Source: Eubacteriales bacterium (GTDB taxonomy: Bacteria > Bacillota > Clostridia > Christensenellales > UMGS416). Taken from it: a stretch of DNA of 7,011 nt. The stretch lies in the NCBI GenBank assembly GCA_028709505.1, contig JAQVWW010000058.1:1-7011 (forward strand), given 5' to 3'. The notes under the pieces were generated by a model. The model was not told the origin of the DNA and made no database searches. It worked only from the letters and a program-made list of their open reading frames with translations. The position numbers were made by a program, and so were the translations under genes. Positions 1 through 7,011 of the stretch are shown in pieces. Position 1 is the first letter of the stretch; the number at the start of each line of letters is the position of its first letter.

Positions 1-1
1 G

Positions 2-511
2 ACCGAACTACCGGGCAGCGCCATGGTAGAGCGGGCGCTGCAGCGGATGCTGTCCGCCGGGCATACGCGCTGTGTGCTGTATTTTGACATGGATAACTTC
101 AAGGCCTATAACGATGTATACGGCTTTGAGAGTGGCGACAGGCTCATCAAGCATCTGGCCAACATCATCCGCAGCGAGATAAACGGCGCCGACTTTGTCG
201 GCCATTTGGGGGGCGATGATTTCGTTGCCATCGTCGACTCGACGGGCAGTGAAGACGTATGCCGCCGGATTTTAGATGCCTTTGACGGCACGGTTGCTGG
301 ATTTTATACAAAGCAAGATACGCAAAACGGCTACGTCATCGCCAAAACCCCCCACGGCTATGACGAGCAGCATCAGCTGGTATCACTATCGATAGCCGGC
401 GTTTTAACGGCGAAAAAGCCGTATTGCACGCCTCTGTTGATCACCGAAGAAGCCGGTCGCATCAAAAAAAAGTGCAAGCAGGTAACCGGCAGCGTATTCA
501 TCATTTCGTAG
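2..511 (+). CDS. GGDEF-domain (diguanylate-cyclase-like) protein, 3' part only
   Basis: The frame is open from base 2, so the gene begins outside the window. The first residues (T-E-L-P-G) match the end of the L-T-x-L-P-x motif that opens GGDEF domains, so the ATG at 23 is internal. The domain continues with YFDMDNFKAYNDVYGF (about 80-127), which holds the metal/GTP-binding Asp residues, then a G-G-D-D-F signature at 209-223, and ends with a KKKCKQ segment typical of the last helix. GGDEF domains make cyclic-di-GMP from two GTP. Here the fourth signature residue is Asp instead of Glu, and the inhibitory RxxD site five residues upstream reads N-G-A-D, so product inhibition is probably lost. 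Activity is uncertain. The L-P-G start, GHLGGDDF and the later F-Y...D...G-Y segment recall the GGDEF domains at the C-terminus of EAL-CBS-GGDEF proteins. That is inference, because the upstream part is not visible. Confidence 0.88.
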   Translation, partial: TELPGSAMVERALQRMLSAGHTRCVLYFDMDNFKAYNDVYGFESGDRLIKHLANIIRSEINGADFVGHLGGDDFVAIVDSTGSEDVCRRILDAFDGTVAGFYTKQDTQNGYVIAKTPHGYDEQHQLVSLSIAGVLTAKKPYCTPLLITEEAGRIKKKCKQVTGSVFIIS

Positions 512-571
512 ACAGGCACCGGCGGCGCGCTGCTTTTAGCAAAGAAGCGGAGGATCACGAAATTTGGCGGT

Positions 572-905
572 ATGAATGTTTCGCCAAAAGATCCGAAACG
601 GCTGGCGCTTTCCTACCGGGATGTGCCGGGGCTTACCGTGCTGACCGGTGATCCCCATTACGACGGTGTGACGTTTGGCAACCGCGAAAATGAGCGGTCT
701 TTTGGATTTGGGGGAAGCCAAGTGGGGCAAATCCAACAAAGGCGCGGGTTGCTTTGTGTCTTATTGTGGCGGCCATGGAAGTACCTATCAACCGCTCGAG
801 CAAAACGGAGTTTCCCTCGACCCGCCTGCAACTGCCATATGGGGCAGTAAAAAATTCTATGGAAAGCATCCGGACGGGCAATACGATATGGATTCTCTAG
901 CGTAG
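572..905 (+). pseudogene. Unrecognised ORF of about 110 codons, apparently frameshifted
   Basis: I do not recognise this protein. From the ATG at 572 the first about 45 codons (MNVSPKDPKRL...) read plausibly. After about base 714 that frame turns into unlikely, Arg/Cys/Trp-rich sequence and stops at 850. A second frame, open from 672 to the TAG at 903-905, reads plausibly over its later part (KSNKGAGCFVSYCGGHG, then LDPPATAIWG and FYGKHPDGQYD). Removing one base in the G5 run at 710-714 (or the T4 run at 700-703) joins them into one 110-residue polypeptide with ...RSFGFG-EAKWGK... across the join. It would be soluble, rich in Gly, Tyr and Asp, with no signal peptide or membrane segment. A terminator follows 27 bases after the stop, which supports real plus-strand transcription. 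The start is weak: GGAGG at 549-553 is 18 bases from the ATG. Options are a decayed gene, a sequencing indel or a +1 frameshift. Confidence 0.45.
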
Positions 906-932
906 GCCTAAAAACACGCAGGCGGAAACGGC

Positions 933-955
933 GGTGTAACATTACGCCTTTTTTT
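933..955 (+). terminator. Rho-independent terminator after the 572-905 ORF
   Basis: GGTGTAA (933-939) pairs with TTACGCC (942-948) through one T-G wobble. The inner pair probably opens to give a four-base loop. Seven T residues follow at 949-955. It sits 27 bases after the TAG at 905 and points in the plus direction. Confidence 0.7.
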
Positions 956-1235
956 ATTCTATGGCGCAATCATGCTATCGCCGGCCGCATATGGAGAGGG
1001 GCGGCGTAGCGGGCAATGCTTTGGTTTTACGGCGGAGGATAGGGGAAGGGACGCAGCATCACAGCGGCGCCGCACGGTAGCTGCCTTTTGGGAACCAGCA
1101 ATCCTTTCTTCGCCGGAGCTTAGTGCGATAGGGCGCCCCATATCCGGATACGCGAACCGAAAAACCATCGTTGCCTTTGCCCGGCTGCCCTTCACGGCCG
1201 ACGTTGCCGGACGCTGAACAGCCGATCAAAACAAG
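956..1235. other. Stretch with no convincing gene
   Basis: Short frames are open on both strands, but none has a ribosome binding site plus a recognisable protein. One minus-strand frame passes through the groEL terminator, shows a lipobox-like L-V-L-I-G-C at 1235-1218, and continues 53 residues from that Cys to a TGA at 1059-1061. It has no start codon and may be a remnant or chance. I see no tRNA, repeat or regulatory element here. Confidence 0.5.
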
Positions 1236-1265
1236 AAAAGGAGCAGCCCATGGGCTGCTCCTTTT
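1236..1265. terminator. Strong bidirectional terminator downstream of groEL
   Basis: A perfect 15-base inverted repeat (1236-1250 with 1251-1265) has CATG at its centre. On the minus strand it lies 23 bases past the groEL stop and is followed by a T-rich stretch (TTTTCTTGTTTT). On the plus strand the stem ends in TTTTT (1262-1266), so it could also stop transcription arriving from the 572-905 side. Confidence 0.88.
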
Positions 1266-1288
1266 TATCTGTGCGGGTTTTTCGCTTC

Positions 1289-2923
<1,635 letters not shown>

Positions 2924-2935
2924 TCACGCTCCTTG

Positions 2936-3272
<337 letters not shown>

Positions 3273-3283
3273 TGAGTACGGAT

Positions 3284-3315
3284 ATTATATTAAAGAAAGA
3301 CGGGGGCAAAATCAA
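3284..3315 (-). promoter_or_regulatory. Probable sigma-A promoter of groES-groEL
   Basis: On the minus strand, TTGATT (3315-3310) is a possible -35. The best -10 hexamer, TATAAT (3289-3284), gives a long 20-base spacer. The overlapping TAATAT (3292-3287) gives the standard 17 bases. Either choice places the transcript start just upstream of CIRCE, the normal arrangement for HrcA repression. Confidence 0.7.
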
Positions 3316-3433
3316 CGGATTCAAACAGGGAAAAACAGTTAAAATCTGTTATTTCAGGTGAATATGAGCAACTTACACCGGTATTCTTGCAAATACACAA
3401 AAATTCTTTTGTTTTTAAAAATCCTGCCCGTCA

Positions 3434-3462
3434 TTGTGTTTTTTATACAGGCATGGTATAAA
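3434..3462 (+). promoter_or_regulatory. Promoter of the dCMP deaminase gene (extended -10)
   Basis: TTGTGT (3434-3439), a 17-base spacer and TATAAA (3457-3462), preceded by TGG, which makes an extended -10 element. The hexamer is 33 bases upstream of the ATG at 3496. The surrounding sequence (about 3390-3480) is AT-rich compared with the coding regions. Confidence 0.65.
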
Positions 3463-3495
3463 TAAAATAAGAAACTGACAGGGAAGAGGCCTCTT

Positions 3496-3960
3496 ATGGA
3501 TAAATGGGACCGTCGTTTTATGGAGCTGGCCGAGCAAGTGGCCACCTGGTCCAGCTGCTTTCAGCCCAACCGGCAAATCGGCGCCATCATCGTAAAGGAT
3601 AAACGCATCATGACCACCGGATATAACGGCGCTCCGGCCGGCGTGCTCAGCTGCAAGGAGCGCCAAAGCTGCTTGCGCCGCGAGATGGACATCCCTTCGG
3701 GCCAGCGGGCAGAATTCTGCTACGCCATCCATGCCGAGCAAAACGCCGTTATCCAGGCGGCCCGTATGGGCATTTCCATCGCCGGCGCCACGCTGTACTG
3801 CACGCACCAGCCCTGTTCCATCTGCGCCAAAATCATCGTCAACGCCGGCATTGCGCGCATTGTGTACCGCCATCCGTATCCCGATGCGTTTACCGCCAGA
3901 ATTGTCGACGAGGCCGGCGTCACGATGGAACGCTATTGTGACGATTCGCTGCCGGAATAG
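3496..3960 (+). CDS. Deoxycytidylate (dCMP) deaminase, ComEB-like, 154 aa
   Basis: A zinc-dependent cytoplasmic enzyme that deaminates dCMP to dUMP and so feeds thymidylate synthesis. The active site is complete: H79-A80-E81 (zinc ligand His and proton-shuttling Glu), then Q-P-C107-S-I-C110 with the two zinc-binding Cys. G-Y-N-G-A-P (42-47) is the usual substrate-loop motif of dCMP deaminases. The length is typical for the ComEB/dCMP deaminase group. The start has a modest GGGAAGAGG Shine-Dalgarno at 3481-3489. Just before the ATG lies a perfect 12-base palindrome (3484-3495) that overlaps this site. The gene is monocistronic, with its own promoter, and converges on the minus-strand gene ending at 3933, so the last 28 bases of the two overlap tail to tail. 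A more general cytidine/deoxycytidylate role cannot be excluded. Confidence 0.93.
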   Translation: MDKWDRRFMELAEQVATWSSCFQPNRQIGAIIVKDKRIMTTGYNGAPAGVLSCKERQSCLRREMDIPSGQRAEFCYAIHAEQNAVIQAARMGISIAGATLYCTHQPCSICAKIIVNAGIARIVYRHPYPDAFTARIVDEAGVTMERYCDDSLPE

Positions 3961-4706
3961 AGAATTCGCCCCTTCAAACGGTTGAGTACCCTGGGTAGCG
4001 CGGTTTTGGCCTGGCCCCAGGGTTTTTCTTTATTGCGGTAATCAAACTTGCGTATGAACCAACCCAGATCCTCCAACTCAACCGTCATTTTTTCCTGCTG
4101 CATCGTCAGCACCTGCGCGATGAGCGCCCGTTTTTTGGCCGAAAGGATACCTTTTGCGCAGACCTCCAGCAGATCCGCCGTATGCTTTAAGCACAGGCCA
4201 TCGCCTTCGCGCAGCAACCGGTCAAAGCCGGCCTCGTGTTCCCACAGATACACCGCCGTCTCCACGTAACGCCGCAGGTGTGTGTCGACCCGCCGGCATA
4301 CCATGCAGCTGCCGTCGTCGGCGCGTATCTGCCGGGCCAGCTCGTTTAGCTGCGCGCCCAGCGTCTGGGCACTGCGTGCCCGGTCAAAAAAGCCGTCTTC
4401 CCGCGCGCAGAGCCCAAGCAGCGCGTCAGCATTTTTCTGCATGCGTCCCATCCGGTGCCGCGTGTGCGTGTCCACGATGAGCGCCAGCCCCAGCCTGCCT
4501 TCATAATCGTTGTACATCCGGGCAAAATGCCGGGCGCAAAACCCGGTTTCGTTCATGGCAATCCGCACGCCCGGCTCCATTTTCGAGTCGCCCATATAAT
4601 GATCCAGCGATTCTGTTTCCAGCTTCTCGTACAGCGTACAAAACGGGCAGCCCGTGGGTTTCCCAAAGGCGTCCAGTACCGGAATGGTATCGATAGAATA
4701 GCGCAT
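3933..4706 (-). CDS. DUF6062-like protein with duplicated CxxC...CxxH sites, 257 aa
   Basis: A soluble protein of unknown function that resembles the clostridial DUF6062 family. This is recalled from motifs such as M-R-Y-S-I-D-T-I-P-V at the start and F-D-Y-R-N-K-E-K-P-W-G (221-231) near the end. Two similar halves are visible. The first has C20-P-F-C23, then C57-A-R-H60. The second has C134-M-V-C137, then C172-L-K-H175. The gap between pair and partner is 33 and 34 residues, so the protein looks like an internal duplication with one metal site (zinc or Fe-S) per half. There is no signal peptide or membrane segment, and the rest is probably helical. The ATG at 4706 is chosen because AGGAAGGA precedes it by about 8-10 bases. 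A longer in-frame start at 4802 would run into the divergent gene. The gene is divergent from the SPOR gene and convergent with the dCMP deaminase. The metal and function are inference. Confidence 0.85.
   Translation of the reverse strand: MRYSIDTIPVLDAFGKPTGCPFCTLYEKLETESLDHYMGDSKMEPGVRIAMNETGFCARHFARMYNDYEGRLGLALIVDTHTRHRMGRMQKNADALLGLCAREDGFFDRARSAQTLGAQLNELARQIRADDGSCMVCRRVDTHLRRYVETAVYLWEHEAGFDRLLREGDGLCLKHTADLLEVCAKGILSAKKRALIAQVLTMQQEKMTVELEDLGWFIRKFDYRNKEKPWGQAKTALPRVLNRLKGRILYSGSESSQ
3989..4027 (+). terminator. Possible terminator for the dCMP deaminase, inside the convergent gene
   Basis: CCCTGGG (3989-3995) pairs perfectly with CCCAGGG (4016-4022), followed directly by TTTTTCTTT. 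The 20-base loop may pair further. It lies 29 bases after the dCMP deaminase stop and falls within the 3' coding part of the minus-strand gene. Confidence 0.5.
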
Positions 4707-4734
4707 GTATTCGTCCTTCCTGCAGTCATAGCCG

Positions 4735-4763
4735 CTGCAAACATACATATATATTATCATAAT
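4735..4763 (+). promoter_or_regulatory. Weak candidate promoter for the SPOR gene
   Basis: CTGCAA (4735-4740), a 17-base spacer and CATAAT (4758-4763) lie in the AT-rich 78-base gap between divergent genes. The -10 is good and the -35 poor. The start would fall almost on the Shine-Dalgarno (4771-4777), leaving a very short leader, so confidence is low. Confidence 0.3.
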
Positions 4764-4784
4764 CGTGTATGGGAGGGAAATGTC

Positions 4785-5636
4785 ATGTACGGAAGACGCC
4801 ACAGGAACACCCAGCGAAACGCAAACCTGGTTACGGTTTTGCTGTTTATCATTGCGGTGGCCGTGCTAATTGCTCTCTGGCAGAAGGTTCTGGGCCAGCG
4901 CGCCCAGCCCACGCCCGGCCAATCGCCGGCCGCGTCGGCCACGGCAGCGGTACAGCCCACCGAGTTACCCAGCGCCCAGCCCTCGGGTACGTCGGCCACG
5001 CCGCAGGATGAACTGTATTTCCCGGGCAAGACACTCTATTTTGTGCAGCTGGGCGCCTATACCGACGCCGTGAAAGCCCAGCAGATGCAGAATAGCTGTG
5101 CCGGCAAGGGGCTGTCCAATTACCTGTACGACGACGGCGAGCGGCTGCGCGTGTTGGGCGACGTGTATTACAGCGAATCCGCCGCCGCCCAGGAAAAGCA
5201 GCGCATTGAGAATACCTACCAAAGCGAGGCCTATGTCAAGCAATATGCGGTACCGTCGGTACGCCTTAAGATAACCGCCGGCGCAGCCCAGGTGGCGGCC
5301 ATACAGGCTGCCTTTGCCGCCTATACGCAGCTGCTGGAACAGGCTGACGCTGCCAAAAACAGCACAGCCGATATCCCGGCGCTGCGCGCGCGCTTTGGCG
5401 AGCTGGCCGCATCGGCCACCAGCGCCGCCGCAACGCTGACACAGCAGACCGGCGACACGTCCCACACTTTTGTAGCCGGCATCCGTACCGGTCTGGAGAC
5501 CTGCGCGCGGGACTTTATAGCCATTTCCCAAAATGACACGCAGGATACATTGATATTTTATAGTCAAATGAAGTATACTGTTGTTGCAGCCAACTTAGAT
5601 TTTTATCAGTTTATCAAAAGCTTGAATTTAACATGA
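4785..5636 (+). CDS. Membrane-anchored SPOR-domain protein, 283 aa
   Basis: Likely a cell-envelope protein that binds peptidoglycan outside the membrane. The layout is: a short basic cytoplasmic tail (1-13, R/H/N-rich); one membrane helix (about 14-35, NLVTVLLFIIAVAVLIALW); a Pro/Ala/Ser/Thr-rich flexible linker (about 40-76); a SPOR-type domain (about 83-160) starting L-Y-F-V-Q-L-G-A-Y with the usual A-V-K-A-Q-Q-M helix; then an Ala-rich helical C-terminus (about 165-283) that I do not recognise. In known proteins SPOR domains bind glycan strands lacking stem peptides and often concentrate at the division site or at sporulation septa. The ATG at 4785 has a GGGAGGG Shine-Dalgarno eight bases upstream, and the basic tail plus helix begins there. 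The DRTGG gene follows 14 bases after the stop, so read-through is likely. The last 90 bases are AT-rich and hold a promoter-like sequence. Confidence 0.85.
   Translation: MYGRRHRNTQRNANLVTVLLFIIAVAVLIALWQKVLGQRAQPTPGQSPAASATAAVQPTELPSAQPSGTSATPQDELYFPGKTLYFVQLGAYTDAVKAQQMQNSCAGKGLSNYLYDDGERLRVLGDVYYSESAAAQEKQRIENTYQSEAYVKQYAVPSVRLKITAGAAQVAAIQAAFAAYTQLLEQADAAKNSTADIPALRARFGELAASATSAAATLTQQTGDTSHTFVAGIRTGLETCARDFIAISQNDTQDTLIFYSQMKYTVVAANLDFYQFIKSLNLT
5550..5579 (+). promoter_or_regulatory. Near-consensus sigma-A promoter inside the SPOR gene end
   Basis: TTGATA (5550-5555), an 18-base spacer and TATACT (5574-5579), with five of six consensus bases in each box. It lies 72 bases upstream of the DRTGG start, in a locally AT-rich part of the SPOR coding sequence. 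It could drive the DRTGG-HATPase-hydrogenase genes independently. Confidence 0.5.
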
Positions 5637-5650
5637 CAGGGGTACTACCA

Positions 5651-6010
5651 ATGAAAATTCGGGAAATTCAGCAGTATCTGAATGCCGAGATACTCTGCAA
5701 CGAACAACTGGCCGACCGGGAAATTATTTCTGCCTGCGGAAGCGACCTGATGAGCGATGTGCTCGCCTTTGTAAAAGAAAAGACCGTGCTGCTGACTGGT
5801 CTGACCAACCCTCACGTGGTGCGCACCGCCGAGATGCTGGACGTCAGCCTTATCGTATTTGTACGGGGTAAATACCCGATGCAGGAGATTTTGGACATGG
5901 CCCAAGAACGGGATATCGTCATTTGCCGCACCGATTTGACACTGTACGAAGCCTGCGGGGTTTTATACTCCCACGGCTTACGCGGAGGGGCGCGGGGTAA
6001 TGGAGAATAA
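5651..6010 (+). CDS. DRTGG-domain protein, 119 aa
   Basis: A small cytoplasmic protein resembling a stand-alone DRTGG domain, a fold also found in regulatory regions of phosphotransacetylase-type and CBS proteins. Typical features are M-K-I-R-E-I-Q-Q-Y-L at the start, the C-G-S-D-L-M-S-D-V-L-A-F segment (29-40), a strand-helix-strand part (L-L-T-G-L-T-N...V-S-L-I-V-F-V-R-G) and I-V-I-C-R-T-D-L-T-L-Y-E-A near the end. The fold is assigned from this pattern, since no literal D-R-T-G-G string is present. The ATG at 5651 has AGGGG (5638-5642) eight bases upstream. An in-frame ATG at 5633 overlaps the SPOR stop but lacks a ribosome binding site. The stop overlaps the next gene by 11 bases, implying translational coupling. 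In clostridia such proteins accompany HATPase and hydrogenase genes. Its ligand, possibly a nucleotide, is unknown. Confidence 0.82.
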   Translation: MKIREIQQYLNAEILCNEQLADREIISACGSDLMSDVLAFVKEKTVLLTGLTNPHVVRTAEMLDVSLIVFVRGKYPMQEILDMAQERDIVICRTDLTLYEACGVLYSHGLRGGARGNGE

Positions 6011-6431
6011 GTTTATCCTGGCCGAGAAATATCCGGTGCTGGCCAACGACTTTAACGCAGCCGGCGACGCGTCCACCGCCATCAAGACGGCGCTCAAACG
6101 CATCGGCATTAACAGTGCCCTGGTGCGGCGCATCGCCATCGCCACCTACGAGGCCGAGCTTAATATCGCTATCCACAGCCAAGGCGGCGAGATGATACTG
6201 CTGATGAGCGAAGAGACCATCATCATACAGGCTAAGGACCGTGGCCCGGGCATCCCCGATGTGGTGCTGGCCATGCGTGAAGGCTATTCCACCGCACCGG
6301 AGTCGGCACGTATGCTGGGCTTTGGCGCCGGCATGGGTCTGCCCAATATGAAGCGTTGCGCGACCGATTTTAGCATCGTGTCGGCGATGGGGAAGGGAAC
6401 GCTCATTGAGCTTCGCTTTGCATTGTCATAG
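6000..6431 (+). CDS. RsbW/SpoIIAB-like ATP-binding protein (anti-sigma/Ser-Thr kinase type), 143 aa
   Basis: A GHKL-fold protein of the anti-sigma-factor kinase type, which typically binds a sigma factor or regulator and phosphorylates an antagonist on Ser or Thr. The ATP site is complete: N-box Y-E51-A-E-L-N55, with E51 as likely catalytic base and N55 as Mg ligand; G1 box D80-R-G-P-G84; and the lid/G2 region G107-F-G-A-G-M-G-L-P-N-M-K (107-118), with G-K-G-T at 131-134. The length is normal for RsbW relatives and there are no membrane segments. The ATG at 6000 has GGAGGGG (5984-5990) nine bases upstream and overlaps the DRTGG gene by 11 bases. The hydrogenase-like gene begins 18 bases after its stop. 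No sigma factor or STAS antagonist gene is visible in this window, so its partner is unknown. The context suggests redox or hydrogen signalling, which is inference. Confidence 0.88.
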   Translation: MENKFILAEKYPVLANDFNAAGDASTAIKTALKRIGINSALVRRIAIATYEAELNIAIHSQGGEMILLMSEETIIIQAKDRGPGIPDVVLAMREGYSTAPESARMLGFGAGMGLPNMKRCATDFSIVSAMGKGTLIELRFALS

Positions 6432-6449
6432 ACGGGAGAGTGAAAGGAT

Positions 6450-7011
6450 ATGCAATATTTCCATTCGGTCACGCTGGATCAAAGCAAGTGTAAGGGATGT
6501 ACCAATTGCCTGCGTACGTGCCCCACAGAGGCTATCCGTGTGCGCGAAGGAAAGGCCACCATTATGGCCCAGCGATGCATCGACTGCGGCGAGTGCATCC
6601 GTACCTGCCCCTACCACGCCAAGGTGGCCACCACCGACGATTTTACCAGCATCAATCGCTTTCAATATCGCATCGCGCTGCCGGCACCGGCTCTGTATGG
6701 GCAGTTTAAGTCCACCCGCAGCATCGAGCAGATCCTGTCAGGCCTGCTGGGCGTAGGCTTTGACGACGTCTACGAAGTGGCTCGCGGCGCCGACTTGGTA
6801 TCCAAATTGGTGGCCGATAGCATTGCCCGCAGCCGCATAAAACCTCTCATCTCGTCGGCCTGCCCGGCTGTGGTCCGGCTGATTCAGGTGCGCTTTCCGG
6901 ACCTTATTGATAATATTGTCGACGTACTCTCGCCGCTGGAAGTGGCGGCCAAAAACGCCAAAGAAACGTTCTGCAAAAAGAACGGCGTATCGGCTGAGCA
7001 GGTGGGGGTAT
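6450..7011 (+). CDS. [FeFe]-hydrogenase-like protein, probably sensory (HydS-like), N-terminal part
   Basis: The frame runs off the window edge, with 187 codons visible. The N-terminus is a 2x[4Fe-4S] ferredoxin domain: C14-x2-C17-x2-C20-x3-C24-P and C43-x2-C46-x2-C49-x3-C53-P. After a linker come residues of the iron-only hydrogenase large-subunit domain, including A-L-P-A-P-A (76-81) and S-S-A-C138-P-A (135-140). This last is the first H-cluster motif, usually T-S-C-C-P. The second Cys, a cluster ligand, is kept, but the first, which relays protons in catalytic enzymes, is Ala137. The same replacement is known in putative sensory hydrogenases (HydS of Thermotoga and Thermoanaerobacter, groups C/D). 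The ATG at 6450 follows a GGGAG...GAAAGGA stretch. It lies 18 bases after the HATPase gene and is surely co-transcribed with it. The later H-cluster motifs and any PAS or phosphatase partner lie beyond the edge, so enzyme activity cannot be judged. Confidence 0.85.
   Translation, partial: MQYFHSVTLDQSKCKGCTNCLRTCPTEAIRVREGKATIMAQRCIDCGECIRTCPYHAKVATTDDFTSINRFQYRIALPAPALYGQFKSTRSIEQILSGLLGVGFDDVYEVARGADLVSKLVADSIARSRIKPLISSACPAVVRLIQVRFPDLIDNIVDVLSPLEVAAKNAKETFCKKNGVSAEQVGV

Noticed and set aside
972..1217. Open plus-strand frame of 81 codons in the gene-poor stretch
   Set aside because: There is no Shine-Dalgarno, no recognisable motif and an irregular composition. Opposing frames are equally open.
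3415..3873. Open minus-strand frame of 152 codons over the dCMP deaminase
   Set aside because: It lies opposite an enzyme with an intact zinc site, and its own product is not recognisable.
4455..4784. Upstream extension of the SPOR gene frame
   Set aside because: This part is antisense to the DUF6062-like gene. The Shine-Dalgarno at 4771-4777 and the basic tail plus membrane helix fix the start at 4785.
4707..4802. Longer start for the DUF6062-like gene
   Set aside because: It would cover the divergent intergenic gap and the first codons of the SPOR gene. The ATG at 4706 has its own ribosome binding site and the expected M-R-Y-S-I-D start.
4965..5567. Open minus-strand frame of 200 codons over the SPOR gene
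   Set aside because: It is antisense to a gene with a good Shine-Dalgarno, a membrane helix and a SPOR domain. The Gly/Arg-rich product looks like reversed Ala/Ala-rich codons.

Overview
This window looks like a chromosomal segment of an anaerobic, moderately GC-rich Clostridia-type Firmicute. The evidence is a groES-groEL operon under a perfect CIRCE operator, a ComEB-type dCMP deaminase, a DUF6062-like protein, good Shine-Dalgarno sites, and the start of a DRTGG / anti-sigma-kinase-like / [FeFe]-hydrogenase-like gene string known from fermentative clostridia. No mobile element, CRISPR array, tRNA or rRNA was found. The species cannot be named from this sequence.

Layout. (1) 2-511, +: the 3' end of a GGDEF-domain protein whose start lies outside the window. 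(2) 572-905, +: an unrecognised ORF of about 110 codons that reads coherently only if one base is removed near 700-714. It is followed by a terminator at 933-955. (3) 956-1235: no convincing gene, with only a possible remnant on the minus strand. (4) 1289-3220, -: groES-groEL, with promoter and CIRCE at 3246-3315 and a strong bidirectional terminator at 1236-1265. (5) 3496-3960, +: dCMP deaminase with its own extended -10 promoter. It converges on and overlaps (6) 3933-4706, -, a 257-residue protein with two copies of a CxxC...CxxH cysteine/histidine pattern. (7) 4785-7011, +: a tight run of four genes: a membrane-anchored SPOR-domain protein, a DRTGG-domain protein, an RsbW/SpoIIAB-like HATPase, and the N-terminal part of a ferredoxin-[FeFe]-hydrogenase-like protein cut by the window edge.

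The most interesting part is the last run. The hydrogenase-like protein carries two intact [4Fe-4S] ferredoxin motifs. At its first H-cluster motif it reads S-S-A-C-P where catalytic enzymes have T-S-C-C-P, so the cysteine used for proton transfer is alanine. Putative sensory (HydS-like) [FeFe] hydrogenases share this change. With a Ser/Thr-kinase-type HATPase and a DRTGG protein directly upstream, the set looks like a redox or H2 sensing and partner-switching module. A near-consensus promoter (TTGATA-N18-TATACT) in the last 90 bases of the SPOR gene could let this module be expressed apart from the SPOR gene.
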